A stretch of 64,000 nucleotides of DNA from JAXMCI01 sp046349435. GTDB lineage: Bacteria > Pseudomonadota > Alphaproteobacteria > Dongiales > Dongiaceae. Shown here one piece after another: positions 26,351 to 34,637 of this stretch (position 1 is the stretch's first letter; the number at the start of each line of letters is the position of its first letter). The stretch spans positions 85,866-149,865 of the forward strand of contig JAXMCI010000017.1 in the NCBI GenBank assembly GCA_046349435.1. The letters are read 5' to 3'. Under the pieces are notes generated by a model. That model worked only from the letters and a program-made list of their open reading frames with translations, searched no databases and had not been told where the DNA came from. Made by a program: the position numbers and the translations under genes.

Positions 26351-27454
26351 ATGGCAGCTCCACGGCCGGAGCGGCGCCGTGCGGCCTCGCGGGCGGGCGG
26401 CGGCCGCGGGTCGAAGATCACCATCGACCGGATCGCCGCCGAGGCGGGGGTGTCCACCGCCACGGTGTCGCGCGCCCTCAACCAGCCGGAGAAGGTGAGC
26501 GCCGCGGTGCGCGAGCGGGTGCTGGCGGTGATCGAGCGCCACCACTACGTGCTCGACGGCTTCGCCGTCGGCCTGGCCTCGCGCCGCTCGCGCCTGGTCG
26601 GGCTGGTGATCCCGACCATCGCCAACTCGATCTACGCGCTCTCCACCCAGGCGATCCAGCAGGCCGCGCAGCGCGCCGGCTACACCGTGCTGGTCGGCGT
26701 CTCCGACTTCTCGCCGGAGCGCGAGGAGACGCTGGTGCACAAGCTGATCGAGCGGCGCGTCGACGGCCTCATCCTGACCGGCGAGACCCGCGCCGCCGCG
26801 ATCTACGAGAAGCTGCGCCGCAACCGCGTTCCCTTCATCATCACCTGGCAGCTGGCCCAGGACCCGGCGCTGCCGTCGGTCTCCTTCGACAACCGCCGGG
26901 CGACCTTCGCGGCGATCGACCATCTGGTGTCGCTCGGCCATGGCCGCATCGCCCTGATCTGCGGCCGCACCGAGGTCAACGACCGCGCGCTGGTCCGCCG
27001 CGAGGCCTTCCGGGAGGCGATGCGCCGGCACGGGCTGCCGTTCGAGCCCGGCCTGATCCTGGAGCGCGACTTCGAGTTCGTGCAGGGCCGCAGCGCCATG
27101 CACGCCCTGCTGCAGCGCCAGCCGCGGCCGACCGCGGTGTTCTGCGCCAACGACATCCAGGCGATCGGCGCGCTCTACGAATGCGCCGAGAGCGGCGTGC
27201 GGGTGCCCGACGAGATCTCGGTGGTGGGGTTCGACGACGTGCCGGCGGCGCAGTACGTCTCGCCGCAGCTCACCACCGTGCGCGTGCCGGCCGAGGAGAT
27301 GGGCCGCCGCGCCGTCGAGATGCTGCTCGGCGCCATCGACGGCAGCGTCGCGCCTTGCCGCATCGAGCTGCCGGTCGACCTCGTGGTGCGCCGCTCCTCC
27401 GCCCCGCCGGCCCAGCCGGCGCCGCGGCGCCGGCGGCGGACCGCCGCCGCCTGA
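26351..27454 (+). CDS. LacI-family transcriptional regulator
   Basis: A 367-residue regulator. The DNA-binding domain ITIDRIAAEAGVSTATVSRALN (about 23-44) is the LacI helix-turn-helix, with the VSTATVSR recognition helix and a hinge near residue 70. The ligand-binding domain follows (GLVIPTIANSIYALSTQAIQ, AVFCANDIQAIGAL, SVVGFDDVPAAQYVSPQLTTV). The N-terminus is extended by about 20 Arg-rich residues, and the C-terminus ends in an Arg-rich tail. It is divergent from the HisD-like transport cluster, and two matching operators lie in the shared intergenic region, so it very probably represses that cluster and itself. Confidence 0.92.
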   Translation: MAAPRPERRRAASRAGGGRGSKITIDRIAAEAGVSTATVSRALNQPEKVSAAVRERVLAVIERHHYVLDGFAVGLASRRSRLVGLVIPTIANSIYALSTQAIQQAAQRAGYTVLVGVSDFSPEREETLVHKLIERRVDGLILTGETRAAAIYEKLRRNRVPFIITWQLAQDPALPSVSFDNRRATFAAIDHLVSLGHGRIALICGRTEVNDRALVRREAFREAMRRHGLPFEPGLILERDFEFVQGRSAMHALLQRQPRPTAVFCANDIQAIGALYECAESGVRVPDEISVVGFDDVPAAQYVSPQLTTVRVPAEEMGRRAVEMLLGAIDGSVAPCRIELPVDLVVRRSSAPPAQPAPRRRRRTAAA

Positions 27455-27461
27455 CGGGTCT

Positions 27462-28406
27462 TCAGGCGGCATTGGCCTGCAGCAGCGGGCTGGCATCGCC
27501 GGCCAGCGTCCGGGCGAGGAAGGCGGCGATGGCGGCCATGCCGGAGACGCCGGCCGCCGCTTCGGCGACGGCGTTGTAGTTGGTGTTGATGTTGAGGTCG
27601 TAGGTCCAGGCCTTGCCGGCCGCATCGACCAGGAACTCGACCGCCGCCACCTCGACCCGGTGCCGCCGCAGGAAGGCGAGATAGCGCGGCAGGTCAGGGA
27701 TATCGGCGGCGCGGTCGATGACGAAGCGCGGCCGGTCGGCGGCCGCCGCGGCCGGCAGGGCGCAGAAATCGGCCGGGCAGAGGTTGAAGCCGCCGTCGAG
27801 GCCGGAGCGCAGCGCGTAGAGCAGCCGCCCGCCGACGAATTCGAGCCGGGTGATGAAGGGATCGCGCGGCGCCAGGTAGCGCTGCACCAGGTAGACGCCG
27901 TCGACCGACTCCGGCGCCGCCCCGGCGGCCAGCCGCTCGCGCAGCGCCTCGGCGCTCTCGAAGCGCTCGATGCCGATGCCCTTGCCGCTGCGGTTCGGCT
28001 TGACCAGGAAGGGACCGTCGAGCCCCTCGGCCGCGGCCGCCAGCCCGGCCGCCCCGAAGGCGACGCGGCTCTCCGGCACGGCCAGCCCCGACGCCGCCAG
28101 CGCCGGCAGCAGCGCCGCCTTGCTCATCGCCAGCTCCAGCGCCTCGCCGCCATTGACGACGCGGCGGCCATGGGCGGCCAGCCAGCGCAGGATGGTGCGG
28201 GTCTGCTCGACCGCCAGCGGGTGGTTGCGGGTGTGCGCCGAGGCGCTCAGCCGGTTGAAGAAGATCCCGTCCGGCGGCGTGTCGCCCAGCGGCAGCGGCT
28301 CGCCGTCGAGGAACCATTCCTCGTAGGGCACCCCGAGCGCCGACAGCGCGGCGCCCAGCGGCTGGAACCACTCGCGGCACTCATGCAGGACGTACACTCG
28401 ACGCAT
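27462..28406 (-). CDS. ATP-grasp ligase-like protein (RimK-related)
   Basis: A 314-residue protein with ATP-grasp features. The N-terminal subdomain (VYVLHECREWFQPLGAAL) is followed by MSKAALLPALAASGLAVP. The nucleotide-binding part has FLVKPNRSGKGIGIERF, with the ATP-binding Lys, and the C-terminal metal site is in YDLNINTNYN, where Asp/Asn-x-Asn replaces the common ENxN. RimK-like proteins join amino acids or peptides through an acyl-phosphate. No partner genes are evident: the convergent lacI-type gene is 7 bp away and the flavoprotein is separate. The substrate is unknown. Confidence 0.7.
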   Translation of the reverse strand: MRRVYVLHECREWFQPLGAALSALGVPYEEWFLDGEPLPLGDTPPDGIFFNRLSASAHTRNHPLAVEQTRTILRWLAAHGRRVVNGGEALELAMSKAALLPALAASGLAVPESRVAFGAAGLAAAAEGLDGPFLVKPNRSGKGIGIERFESAEALRERLAAGAAPESVDGVYLVQRYLAPRDPFITRLEFVGGRLLYALRSGLDGGFNLCPADFCALPAAAAADRPRFVIDRAADIPDLPRYLAFLRRHRVEVAAVEFLVDAAGKAWTYDLNINTNYNAVAEAAAGVSGMAAIAAFLARTLAGDASPLLQANAA

Positions 28407-28547
28407 CGCGGCAACCCTCGGTCAGCCCGGCTCGGGCAAGGCTGATACTGGGTGGCGGGTCGGCAAGCGTCGAACGAGAAATCCTTGCCGGGTCGTCAAG
28501 TTTTCCTTGGCCGAGCGCCTCGCGACGGGGCGGCGGCCGGCCCGTCC

Positions 28548-30032
28548 TCAGGCCGATTGCGGGAAGCGGAACACGCCGTCGGGGTCGAGCGCCGTCCGGA
28601 TCCGGGCGAGCCGCGCCAGGTTCGCCCCGTAGTAGGACGGTCCCCCGGCGCCGAGCGAGGGATCGGGGAAGTTCACATAGGCGCCCCCGCCGGCCAGCGG
28701 CAGCATGGCGCCATGGAACGCATCCTGCCATTCATGGCCGCGCCGCAGCACCTCGGGCGAGCGCTCGTCGGTGGCGTTCCAGTAGAGCCCGACCACCATC
28801 AGCCAGCGGCTGCGCCGATGCACGAAGGCGGTGGCGTCCGGCGCCACGCGGTTCATCGCGCCGCCGGTCTGGAAGAAGCGCAGGTCGCAATAGCCGCCGG
28901 TGCCGGGCCAGCGCCGCAGCCAGCGGAACCCCTCGGCCAGCGCCGCGGCGCCGAAGGGCCGGTCGACGAAGGCGGAGCGCTCCTGGTAGTAGGTCGGCGG
29001 GCCCGGCTCGGCGAGGAAATCCTGGGCCGGCCAGTACTCCATCCGGCGGATCTCGGCGCGGGCCGGCGCGGCGGCGGCGAAGGCCGGCGCCAGGATGTCG
29101 CGCAGCTCGCTCTCGCTGCCCGCCAGCTGGCCGATCAGGTCGATGGTGACGTCGCTCCCTGCCGCCAGCTGCGCCGGGGTGACCGCGCCGAAGGAGACGC
29201 GCGAGCCGAGGGTCTCGGGCGCGGCGTCGAGCGCCGCCAGCAGGGCCTCGCCGACCGCCTCGGGGCGGGCGGTCCAGCCGATCGCAAAGGCGGTGACCGG
29301 GGTGGCCGGGAAGGCCTGCAGGGTGAAGGAGGTGCTGACGCCGAGCTGCCCGCCGCCGCCGCCGCGGCAGGCCCAGAACAGCGCCGGGTCGCTGGCCGCC
29401 GTGGCGCTGCGCCGTCCGCCGTCGGCGGTCACCAGCTCGGTCGCCACCAGCTGGTCGCAAGCAGCGCCCTGGCGCCGCATGTTGAAGCCGATGCCGCCGC
29501 CGAGCAGGAACGCCCCGGCCCCGGCCGAGGGGCAGCGCCCGTGGGTGAAGGCCGCGCCGCTGTCGCGCAGCGCTGCGTAGACCTGCCCGTTGCGCGCCCC
29601 GGCACCGATGGTGATCAGGCCGGTGCCCGCGTCGAAGGCCACGCGGCTCATCGGGCCGACGTCGAGCAGCAGCCCGTCGGTGGTCGAGTAGCCGGCGTAG
29701 GAATGGCCGCCGGCCCGCACCCGCAGCGGCAAACCCTGCTCGCGGCACCAGCCGATGACCGACGCGACGTCCTCGGGTGAGGCGCAGCGCGCGATCGCCT
29801 GCGGCAGCCGCGCGGCGAAGCGGAGGTTGTTGGGCTGCGCCGCAGCGGCGAAGCCCGCATCGCCCGGCCGCAGCAGCCGCCCCGGCAGCAGCAGCCCGAG
29901 CTGGCGCCAGGCCGTGCCGCCGGGCTGGGCGCCGGCCCCGAGCCCGCGCCGGGCCGCCCCCGCCGCCAGCGCCGAGACGATGCCGGCCGGAACCGCGCGA
30001 AGCAGCCCCCGCCGGCTCAGCGACATGCCCAT
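28548..30032 (-). CDS. FAD-binding oxidoreductase, berberine-bridge-enzyme-like, Tat-exported
   Basis: A 494-residue flavoprotein. A twin-arginine signal (SLSRRGLLRAVPAGIVSALAAG) indicates export. The FAD domain (about 70-250) contains RVRAGGHSYAGYS, whose His is the usual 8-alpha attachment site, and GRCPSAGAGAFLLGGGIGF, whose Cys is placed for a second covalent bond, so the FAD is likely bicovalent. The C-terminal BBE motif is YYGANLARLARIRTALDPDGVF. Such enzymes oxidise sugars or secondary metabolites with oxygen. ATGs at 30032 and 30026 are equally possible starts. Nothing nearby identifies the substrate. Confidence 0.84.
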   Translation of the reverse strand: MGMSLSRRGLLRAVPAGIVSALAAGAARRGLGAGAQPGGTAWRQLGLLLPGRLLRPGDAGFAAAAQPNNLRFAARLPQAIARCASPEDVASVIGWCREQGLPLRVRAGGHSYAGYSTTDGLLLDVGPMSRVAFDAGTGLITIGAGARNGQVYAALRDSGAAFTHGRCPSAGAGAFLLGGGIGFNMRRQGAACDQLVATELVTADGGRRSATAASDPALFWACRGGGGGQLGVSTSFTLQAFPATPVTAFAIGWTARPEAVGEALLAALDAAPETLGSRVSFGAVTPAQLAAGSDVTIDLIGQLAGSESELRDILAPAFAAAAPARAEIRRMEYWPAQDFLAEPGPPTYYQERSAFVDRPFGAAALAEGFRWLRRWPGTGGYCDLRFFQTGGAMNRVAPDATAFVHRRSRWLMVVGLYWNATDERSPEVLRRGHEWQDAFHGAMLPLAGGGAYVNFPDPSLGAGGPSYYGANLARLARIRTALDPDGVFRFPQSA

Positions 30033-30148
30033 TCAGCGCCTCCCCCGACGCGCTTCGCCCCGAAGGTCTTATACGTGCTGCGGCCGAGCTTGACGATGGC
30101 TGCGGCGAAGCCTCCGTCTCGATGCGGTGGCGGCGAGGGGTCGTCCTG

Positions 30149-31171
30149 CTATTGACTCGCGGCCTCCATCAGCATCGCGGCCGCCTCGACCTGCCTTGGC
30201 GAGAGCTGGCTGGCGATGTCCGTCAGCGTCCCGCGCAGCCGCTCGGACGGGGCGGCGCGACTGGCCATGCCATACCAGAAATAGGCCCTCACCAGGTCGG
30301 CGGGCACGCCGCGGCCGTAACGGTAGGCCCAGCCGAGATTGATCTGGGCGCGCGCATTGCCGGCGCTTGCCGCCTCGTGAAACAGCGCCAGCGCCCGGCC
30401 GTAGTCCGTCGGCACCAGCGGCTCCAGCCGGCCCTCCTCGAAGACGACCCCAACCTCGTTTTTCGCGGCCGCGATCTCCGTCTCGGTGAGCCGGCCCGCC
30501 GCGGCACGGCGCAGCGCCGGGGCATCCCGCCAGCCCGCATAGGACGCCAAGCTGGCCCAGAAATAGGCTTGCCGGGCGTCCTGCGCCACGCCGAGCCCGT
30601 CGAGGTAGCGCCGCGCCAGCTCGCTCTGGGCTGCGGCAAGGCCGTCAAGCGCCGCGTACCGGTACCAGATCGCCGCCTTCGTCTCGTCCCGCGGCAGAGC
30701 GCGGCCGTCGGCGTAGAGCGCACCGAACCGCATCTGCGCCTCGGCCAGCGTCCTCACTCCGAGATGGCCCAGCACCATGCGGAGCAGATCGGCCGCACGC
30801 TGGCTGCCTGCCGCCTCCGCCAGGGTCGCCCAGATATAGGCCTCGCCGTAGTCCTGCGGCACGCCGTTGCCCCAGGCCAGCATGAAGGCGAGGTTCGCCT
30901 CGGCAGCGACATTGCCCTGCGCCGCCGCTCTGCGATACCAGGCGACAGCGGCTGTGCTGTCCTTGAGCGTCAGCCACCCCTCTGCATGCATGACGCCGAG
31001 CCGGTTCTGCGCACGCGCATCGCCCTGCTCTGCCAATGCGACGCAGGCCGCGACGACGGCGGCGGGCTCGCTGCGCAGCAAGGAATCGTCGGCGAAGCAT
31101 TCCTGCTCGCTGGCTGCGGCCGGGCTGAACGAGAGAGCGAGAAGGAACAGGGCGGCGAGTGCGCGATCCAT
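30149..31171 (-). CDS. Secreted Sel1-like repeat (TPR) protein
   Basis: A 340-residue protein. A signal peptide (ALAALFLLALSFSPAAA) is followed by a short Cys-containing segment and about six Sel1/TPR-like helix pairs. Clear repeat cores are GDARAQNRLGVMHAEG, GNVAAEANLAFMLAWGNGV, LAAAQSELARRYLDGLGV and GNARAQINLGWAYRYGRGV. These proteins are periplasmic scaffolds, often linked to envelope stress or signalling. It is 46 bp downstream of the sulfite-oxidase-like gene on the same strand, so the two may be co-transcribed. Confidence 0.8.
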   Translation of the reverse strand: MDRALAALFLLALSFSPAAASEQECFADDSLLRSEPAAVVAACVALAEQGDARAQNRLGVMHAEGWLTLKDSTAAVAWYRRAAAQGNVAAEANLAFMLAWGNGVPQDYGEAYIWATLAEAAGSQRAADLLRMVLGHLGVRTLAEAQMRFGALYADGRALPRDETKAAIWYRYAALDGLAAAQSELARRYLDGLGVAQDARQAYFWASLASYAGWRDAPALRRAAAGRLTETEIAAAKNEVGVVFEEGRLEPLVPTDYGRALALFHEAASAGNARAQINLGWAYRYGRGVPADLVRAYFWYGMASRAAPSERLRGTLTDIASQLSPRQVEAAAMLMEAASQ

Positions 31172-31217
31172 CGGCGTGTCCTCGCGAGGTCCGGGGCGAT
31201 GCTTTCGTGAAGGCTCT

Positions 31218-32411
31218 TCAGACGATCACTATCCGTCGGGAAACCTGGCCGTTGCTCTCCCAGTAGGTATGCTTGTTGGCAATGACGGGATCATCCATTG
31301 CGGGCTGGACCTCCCCGGCAGTGTCGATCGCCCGCGACGCAATGACGTGCTCACCGGGTGCCGGGTCGATCCAGTCGAGCGACCATATCTTCCATGCGAA
31401 CTCGGCGGCCTCGCTGCCGTCGATCGTGGCCGGCAACCAGGGCCCCGCATCGATGCGGACCTCGACCCGCGCTATGGGCGCGCCCCAGGCTGCTCCGATG
31501 ATGCGATAGCTCCCGTCCTTTCTGGTCACCCTGGCCGGTGCGGACTTGAGCCGGGCACGGCCGACGGATGTCTCTGCCCATACATCCTCGTCCGCGCCGG
31601 AAGTGGCCGCGGACCCCGGCGGCCACCGACCGTCGCGCCGCTCTTGCCGAATGGTCACATAGTCGCGCGCCATGAAGCGTCCCATGAAGCGCGTGTCGCG
31701 GACCTCGATGCGGCGGAGCCATTTGACGTTCGCGATGCCGTACCAGCCGGGGACGATGAGGCGGAGCGGGAATCCGTTGGCGTGCGGCAAGGGCGCGCCG
31801 TTCATCTCGTAGCAGAGCAGGACTCCGGGATCCGTGGCGTCGGCCAGCGACATGCTCCTGGCGAAGTGCTGCGGCATCTTGATGTCCCGGACCACCTCCT
31901 CGCCTGCATCGCTGCCGAAGAACACCACCTCGATACCGCCCTTCATCACGCCGGCCTGGGCCAAGACCGCGGCCAGCGGGGTGCCCGCCCAGCGCGCGGT
32001 GCCAATGCCGCCGACAAACCAGGGAAGGCCATGATTTCCCGAGCATTCCAATGTGAACACGACCTCCTGCCGCGGCCGCGATCCGAGATCGTCCAGGGTC
32101 AGGCTCAACGGCCGCTCGACGAGCCCGTCGACCCGCAGGGCCCAGTCCTTCGCGTCTATCTTCGGCCGGTTGTAGTGAGCGACGCTGAAGAATTGCGCGT
32201 TCGGTGTGATCCAGGAATCGAGTGTCTCCCATCTCAGCTGATTGGCGACAACCTGCGGCACCGGATTTTCCGGCGGCTGATCCAGCCAGGGCACGACCTG
32301 CTCGCCGGCCCGGACGGGGAAGGCCTGCGCCAGATGGGCGGCGCGGAGTACCGTCAATCCCGCAATCGCTGCGCTGCCACGGATGATGAGCTCCCTGCGT
32401 GGAATCGCCAT
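31218..32411 (-). CDS. Sulfite-oxidase-family molybdopterin enzyme (SoxC-like), Tat-exported
   Basis: A 397-residue molybdoenzyme. The N-terminus (PRRELIIRGSAAIAGLTVL) is a twin-arginine-type signal. The molybdopterin domain has LECSGNHGLPW, where the Cys ligates molybdenum, and NGFPLRLIVPGWYGIANVKWLRRIEV, the family's substrate-pocket segment. The C-terminal Mo-co dimerisation domain follows (GAAWGAPIARVEVRIDAGPW). It resembles SoxC or sulfite dehydrogenase catalytic subunits, but no cytochrome partner (SoxD or SorB) is adjacent, so the electron acceptor is unknown. It is divergent from the winged-helix regulator. Confidence 0.85.
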   Translation of the reverse strand: MAIPRRELIIRGSAAIAGLTVLRAAHLAQAFPVRAGEQVVPWLDQPPENPVPQVVANQLRWETLDSWITPNAQFFSVAHYNRPKIDAKDWALRVDGLVERPLSLTLDDLGSRPRQEVVFTLECSGNHGLPWFVGGIGTARWAGTPLAAVLAQAGVMKGGIEVVFFGSDAGEEVVRDIKMPQHFARSMSLADATDPGVLLCYEMNGAPLPHANGFPLRLIVPGWYGIANVKWLRRIEVRDTRFMGRFMARDYVTIRQERRDGRWPPGSAATSGADEDVWAETSVGRARLKSAPARVTRKDGSYRIIGAAWGAPIARVEVRIDAGPWLPATIDGSEAAEFAWKIWSLDWIDPAPGEHVIASRAIDTAGEVQPAMDDPVIANKHTYWESNGQVSRRIVIV

Positions 32412-32511
32412 GGCGCCTTCTCCTGGATTGTCGATGACCGCAATGTCGGGCAGCGGCGGTCACATGTCCTTCAGAGATCCTTGATTTTCTCGCTACTTCA
32501 GCGCCATCTTC

Positions 32512-34080
32512 ATGCAGGGAAGCCTTGTTTCATCTGGCTGTTCGGTCGGGAGGCCGCGCGTGCCGCTCCGCTTCGGGGATTGCGTCCTGGATCCCGCCCG
32601 GCGCGAGCTCCTGCGTCACGGCGAGCCCGTTCACATCGAGCCGCAGGTGTTCGACCTGCTTCTGCACCTGATCGAGAATCGCGATCACGTGGTCAGCAAG
32701 GATGAGCTGCTCGCCGCCGTCTGGCAGGGCCGGATCATCTCGGAATCAACCTTGAGCACCCGGATCAACGCAGCGCGCCGCGCGATCGGCGACAGCGGCG
32801 AGCGGCAGGAATTGATACGGACCACCGCTCGGCGCGGGCTGCGCTTTGTCGGCGAGGTCGCCGCCGGCGAGCAGCACCGCGTGATGGATGCGAGGGGCCA
32901 GGCCGCGGTCGCCGGTCGCGTCGCCATCGCCGTCCTGCCGTTCGCGAACCTGAGCGGCGACCCGGCGCAGGCCTATCTCTCGGATGGTCTCAGCGAGGAC
33001 ATCATCACGGATCTCTGCCGCTGGCCCCAGCTTGCCGTGCGCTCGCGCTCGGCCTCGTTCCGCTACCGCGACGCCGACCTTGGCGTGACGGCACGCGAGC
33101 TGAAGGTTCGCTACGTCGTCGAGGGCAGCATCCAGCGACGCGGAGACCGGCTGCGGGTCACCGCGCAGCTGGTCGATGCCGAAAGCGGCACTCACGTCTG
33201 GGCTGATCGATTCGACCGCAGTAGCGTCGACTTCTTCCAGGTCCAGGACGAGGTCGTGCAGACCATCGTCGGAACCCTGGTGGGTCGGGTGCGGGTTGCC
33301 GATGCCGAGAGGGCACGCCGGAAGCCTCCGGCCAGCCTGGCCGCCTATGAATGCGTGCTCCGGGGAAACGCGCTGCGCTGGGACGATCCGGAGGACGCCG
33401 CCGCCGCGACGCGCCTGTTCGAGCAGGCCATCGAGGCCGATCCCGGCTATGGCCATGCCTACGCACTGCTGGCCGTGATGCTCTCCCGCAGCTGGCAGGA
33501 GGACCTGAGCGGTTCGGACGTCGCACTGCACGACGCCCGCCGGCTGGCGCAGCGGTCGATCGAGCTTGCTCCTGACAACAGCACCTGCTTTGCCGCGTTG
33601 AGCCAGATCTGCCTGCTGCAGCGATCCTACGATCTCGCGATTCAGCACATGGAGCGTGCCATCGGCCTGAACGCGACCAACCAGTGGAACATGGCCAACA
33701 TGGGACGCGTGCTATCCTATGTCGGCCGGGCAGAAGAGGGAGTCGCCTGGTTCAGGCGAGCGAGAGAGACCGATCCCTATTTCGATCCGCCCTGGTACTG
33801 GTACAGCCTGGGTCGCGCCCACCTTGTGCTGCGCAACCATTCGCAGGCGCTCCAGGAGCTGGCACGGTCGACCGCTCGATCCTGTCGCATCGCCGCATGC
33901 GAGGCTTGCTGCCACATCCGGCTCGGAGACACGGATCGCGCCCGGGCGCTTGCCGCCGAGTGCCTTCGAATCAACCCTGACTTCACGATCGCTCGATGGA
34001 TGAAGAAGGAGCCTTTCAAGGATCCTCGGGATGCCGCGCATTTCGCCGATTCCGCCCGCGCAGCAGGATTGCCGGCGTGA
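32512..34080 (+). CDS. Winged-helix (OmpR-type) regulator with TolB-like and TPR regions
   Basis: A 522-residue protein. Residues 20-115 form an OmpR-type DNA-binding domain (RFGDCVLDPARRELLRHGEP, TLSTRINAARRAIGD, RTTARRGLRFVG). Residues 135-260 match the TolB-like N-terminal region of bacterial adenylate-cyclase-type proteins (AIAVLPFANLSGDPAQAYLS, then DGLSEDIITDL). The rest is TPR repeats (AIEADPGYGHAYALLAVML, RSIELAPDNSTCFAALSQI). No cyclase catalytic domain is present. ATG 32512 or GTG 32560 could be the start. Divergent from the sulfite-oxidase-like gene (100-bp gap), which it may regulate. Confidence 0.8.
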   Translation: MQGSLVSSGCSVGRPRVPLRFGDCVLDPARRELLRHGEPVHIEPQVFDLLLHLIENRDHVVSKDELLAAVWQGRIISESTLSTRINAARRAIGDSGERQELIRTTARRGLRFVGEVAAGEQHRVMDARGQAAVAGRVAIAVLPFANLSGDPAQAYLSDGLSEDIITDLCRWPQLAVRSRSASFRYRDADLGVTARELKVRYVVEGSIQRRGDRLRVTAQLVDAESGTHVWADRFDRSSVDFFQVQDEVVQTIVGTLVGRVRVADAERARRKPPASLAAYECVLRGNALRWDDPEDAAAATRLFEQAIEADPGYGHAYALLAVMLSRSWQEDLSGSDVALHDARRLAQRSIELAPDNSTCFAALSQICLLQRSYDLAIQHMERAIGLNATNQWNMANMGRVLSYVGRAEEGVAWFRRARETDPYFDPPWYWYSLGRAHLVLRNHSQALQELARSTARSCRIAACEACCHIRLGDTDRARALAAECLRINPDFTIARWMKKEPFKDPRDAAHFADSARAAGLPA

Positions 34081-34103
34081 TGGCGCGACCTGCTTGCCGG
34101 CTG

Positions 34104-34634
34104 TCAAACCTTCTTTGACGATCCTGCCGCCCCAGGCTCCTCCACCGGCCGCGTGTAGCGGAAATCGCAGTGATCTGCCCCGCCCATGATCGTCTGGGTG
34201 CGCTGCATGCTGATCTTCGGGTCGAAGCCCTCGCAGAAGGCGCCGTCGCGGTTGCAGGACAGGATGTGGCCGATGTCGCCCAGCCCCATGGCGCGGTACA
34301 TCTCGGCGTAGCGGCAGCGCCGGACGTTGAAGTCGAGCCGGGTCGGCGAGGCCGTCAGGATCTCGATCTCCTGCGCGTCGTCCTTGGTCCAGAGCGGCAG
34401 CAGGTCGTGCAGGCTCTCCAGGCTGGGGCCGCCCGGCACGGTGGCGGCGAAGCCGCGCGCCGCGTCGATCGCCGCCTGGCGGATGCCCTGGGCGAGGATC
34501 GCCTGGGCGCGCTCGGCGCCGAGCTCGCGCTTCATCGCCTCGTAGATCGGCTTGATGACCTCCGCCTCGATGCGGCGGCGCTGCAGCATGCCCATCTGCG
34601 GCGCGGATGGGGCGGGTACGGTGTCGTCGGCCAT
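34104..34634 (-). CDS. L-2-amino-thiazoline-4-carboxylic acid hydrolase family protein
   Basis: A 176-residue protein matching the ATC hydrolase family, whose founding member opens L-2-aminothiazoline-4-carboxylate to S-carbamoyl-cysteine. Typical motifs are RRCRYAEMYRAMGLGDIG and ILSCNRDGAFCEGFDPKI, with conserved Cys at both. Most relatives are uncharacterised, so the substrate is uncertain. It starts 3 bp after the purD stop on the same strand, so the two are co-transcribed. It converges with the winged-helix/TPR gene. Confidence 0.8.
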   Translation of the reverse strand: MADDTVPAPSAPQMGMLQRRRIEAEVIKPIYEAMKRELGAERAQAILAQGIRQAAIDAARGFAATVPGGPSLESLHDLLPLWTKDDAQEIEILTASPTRLDFNVRRCRYAEMYRAMGLGDIGHILSCNRDGAFCEGFDPKISMQRTQTIMGGADHCDFRYTRPVEEPGAAGSSKKV

Positions 34635-34637
34635 GGC

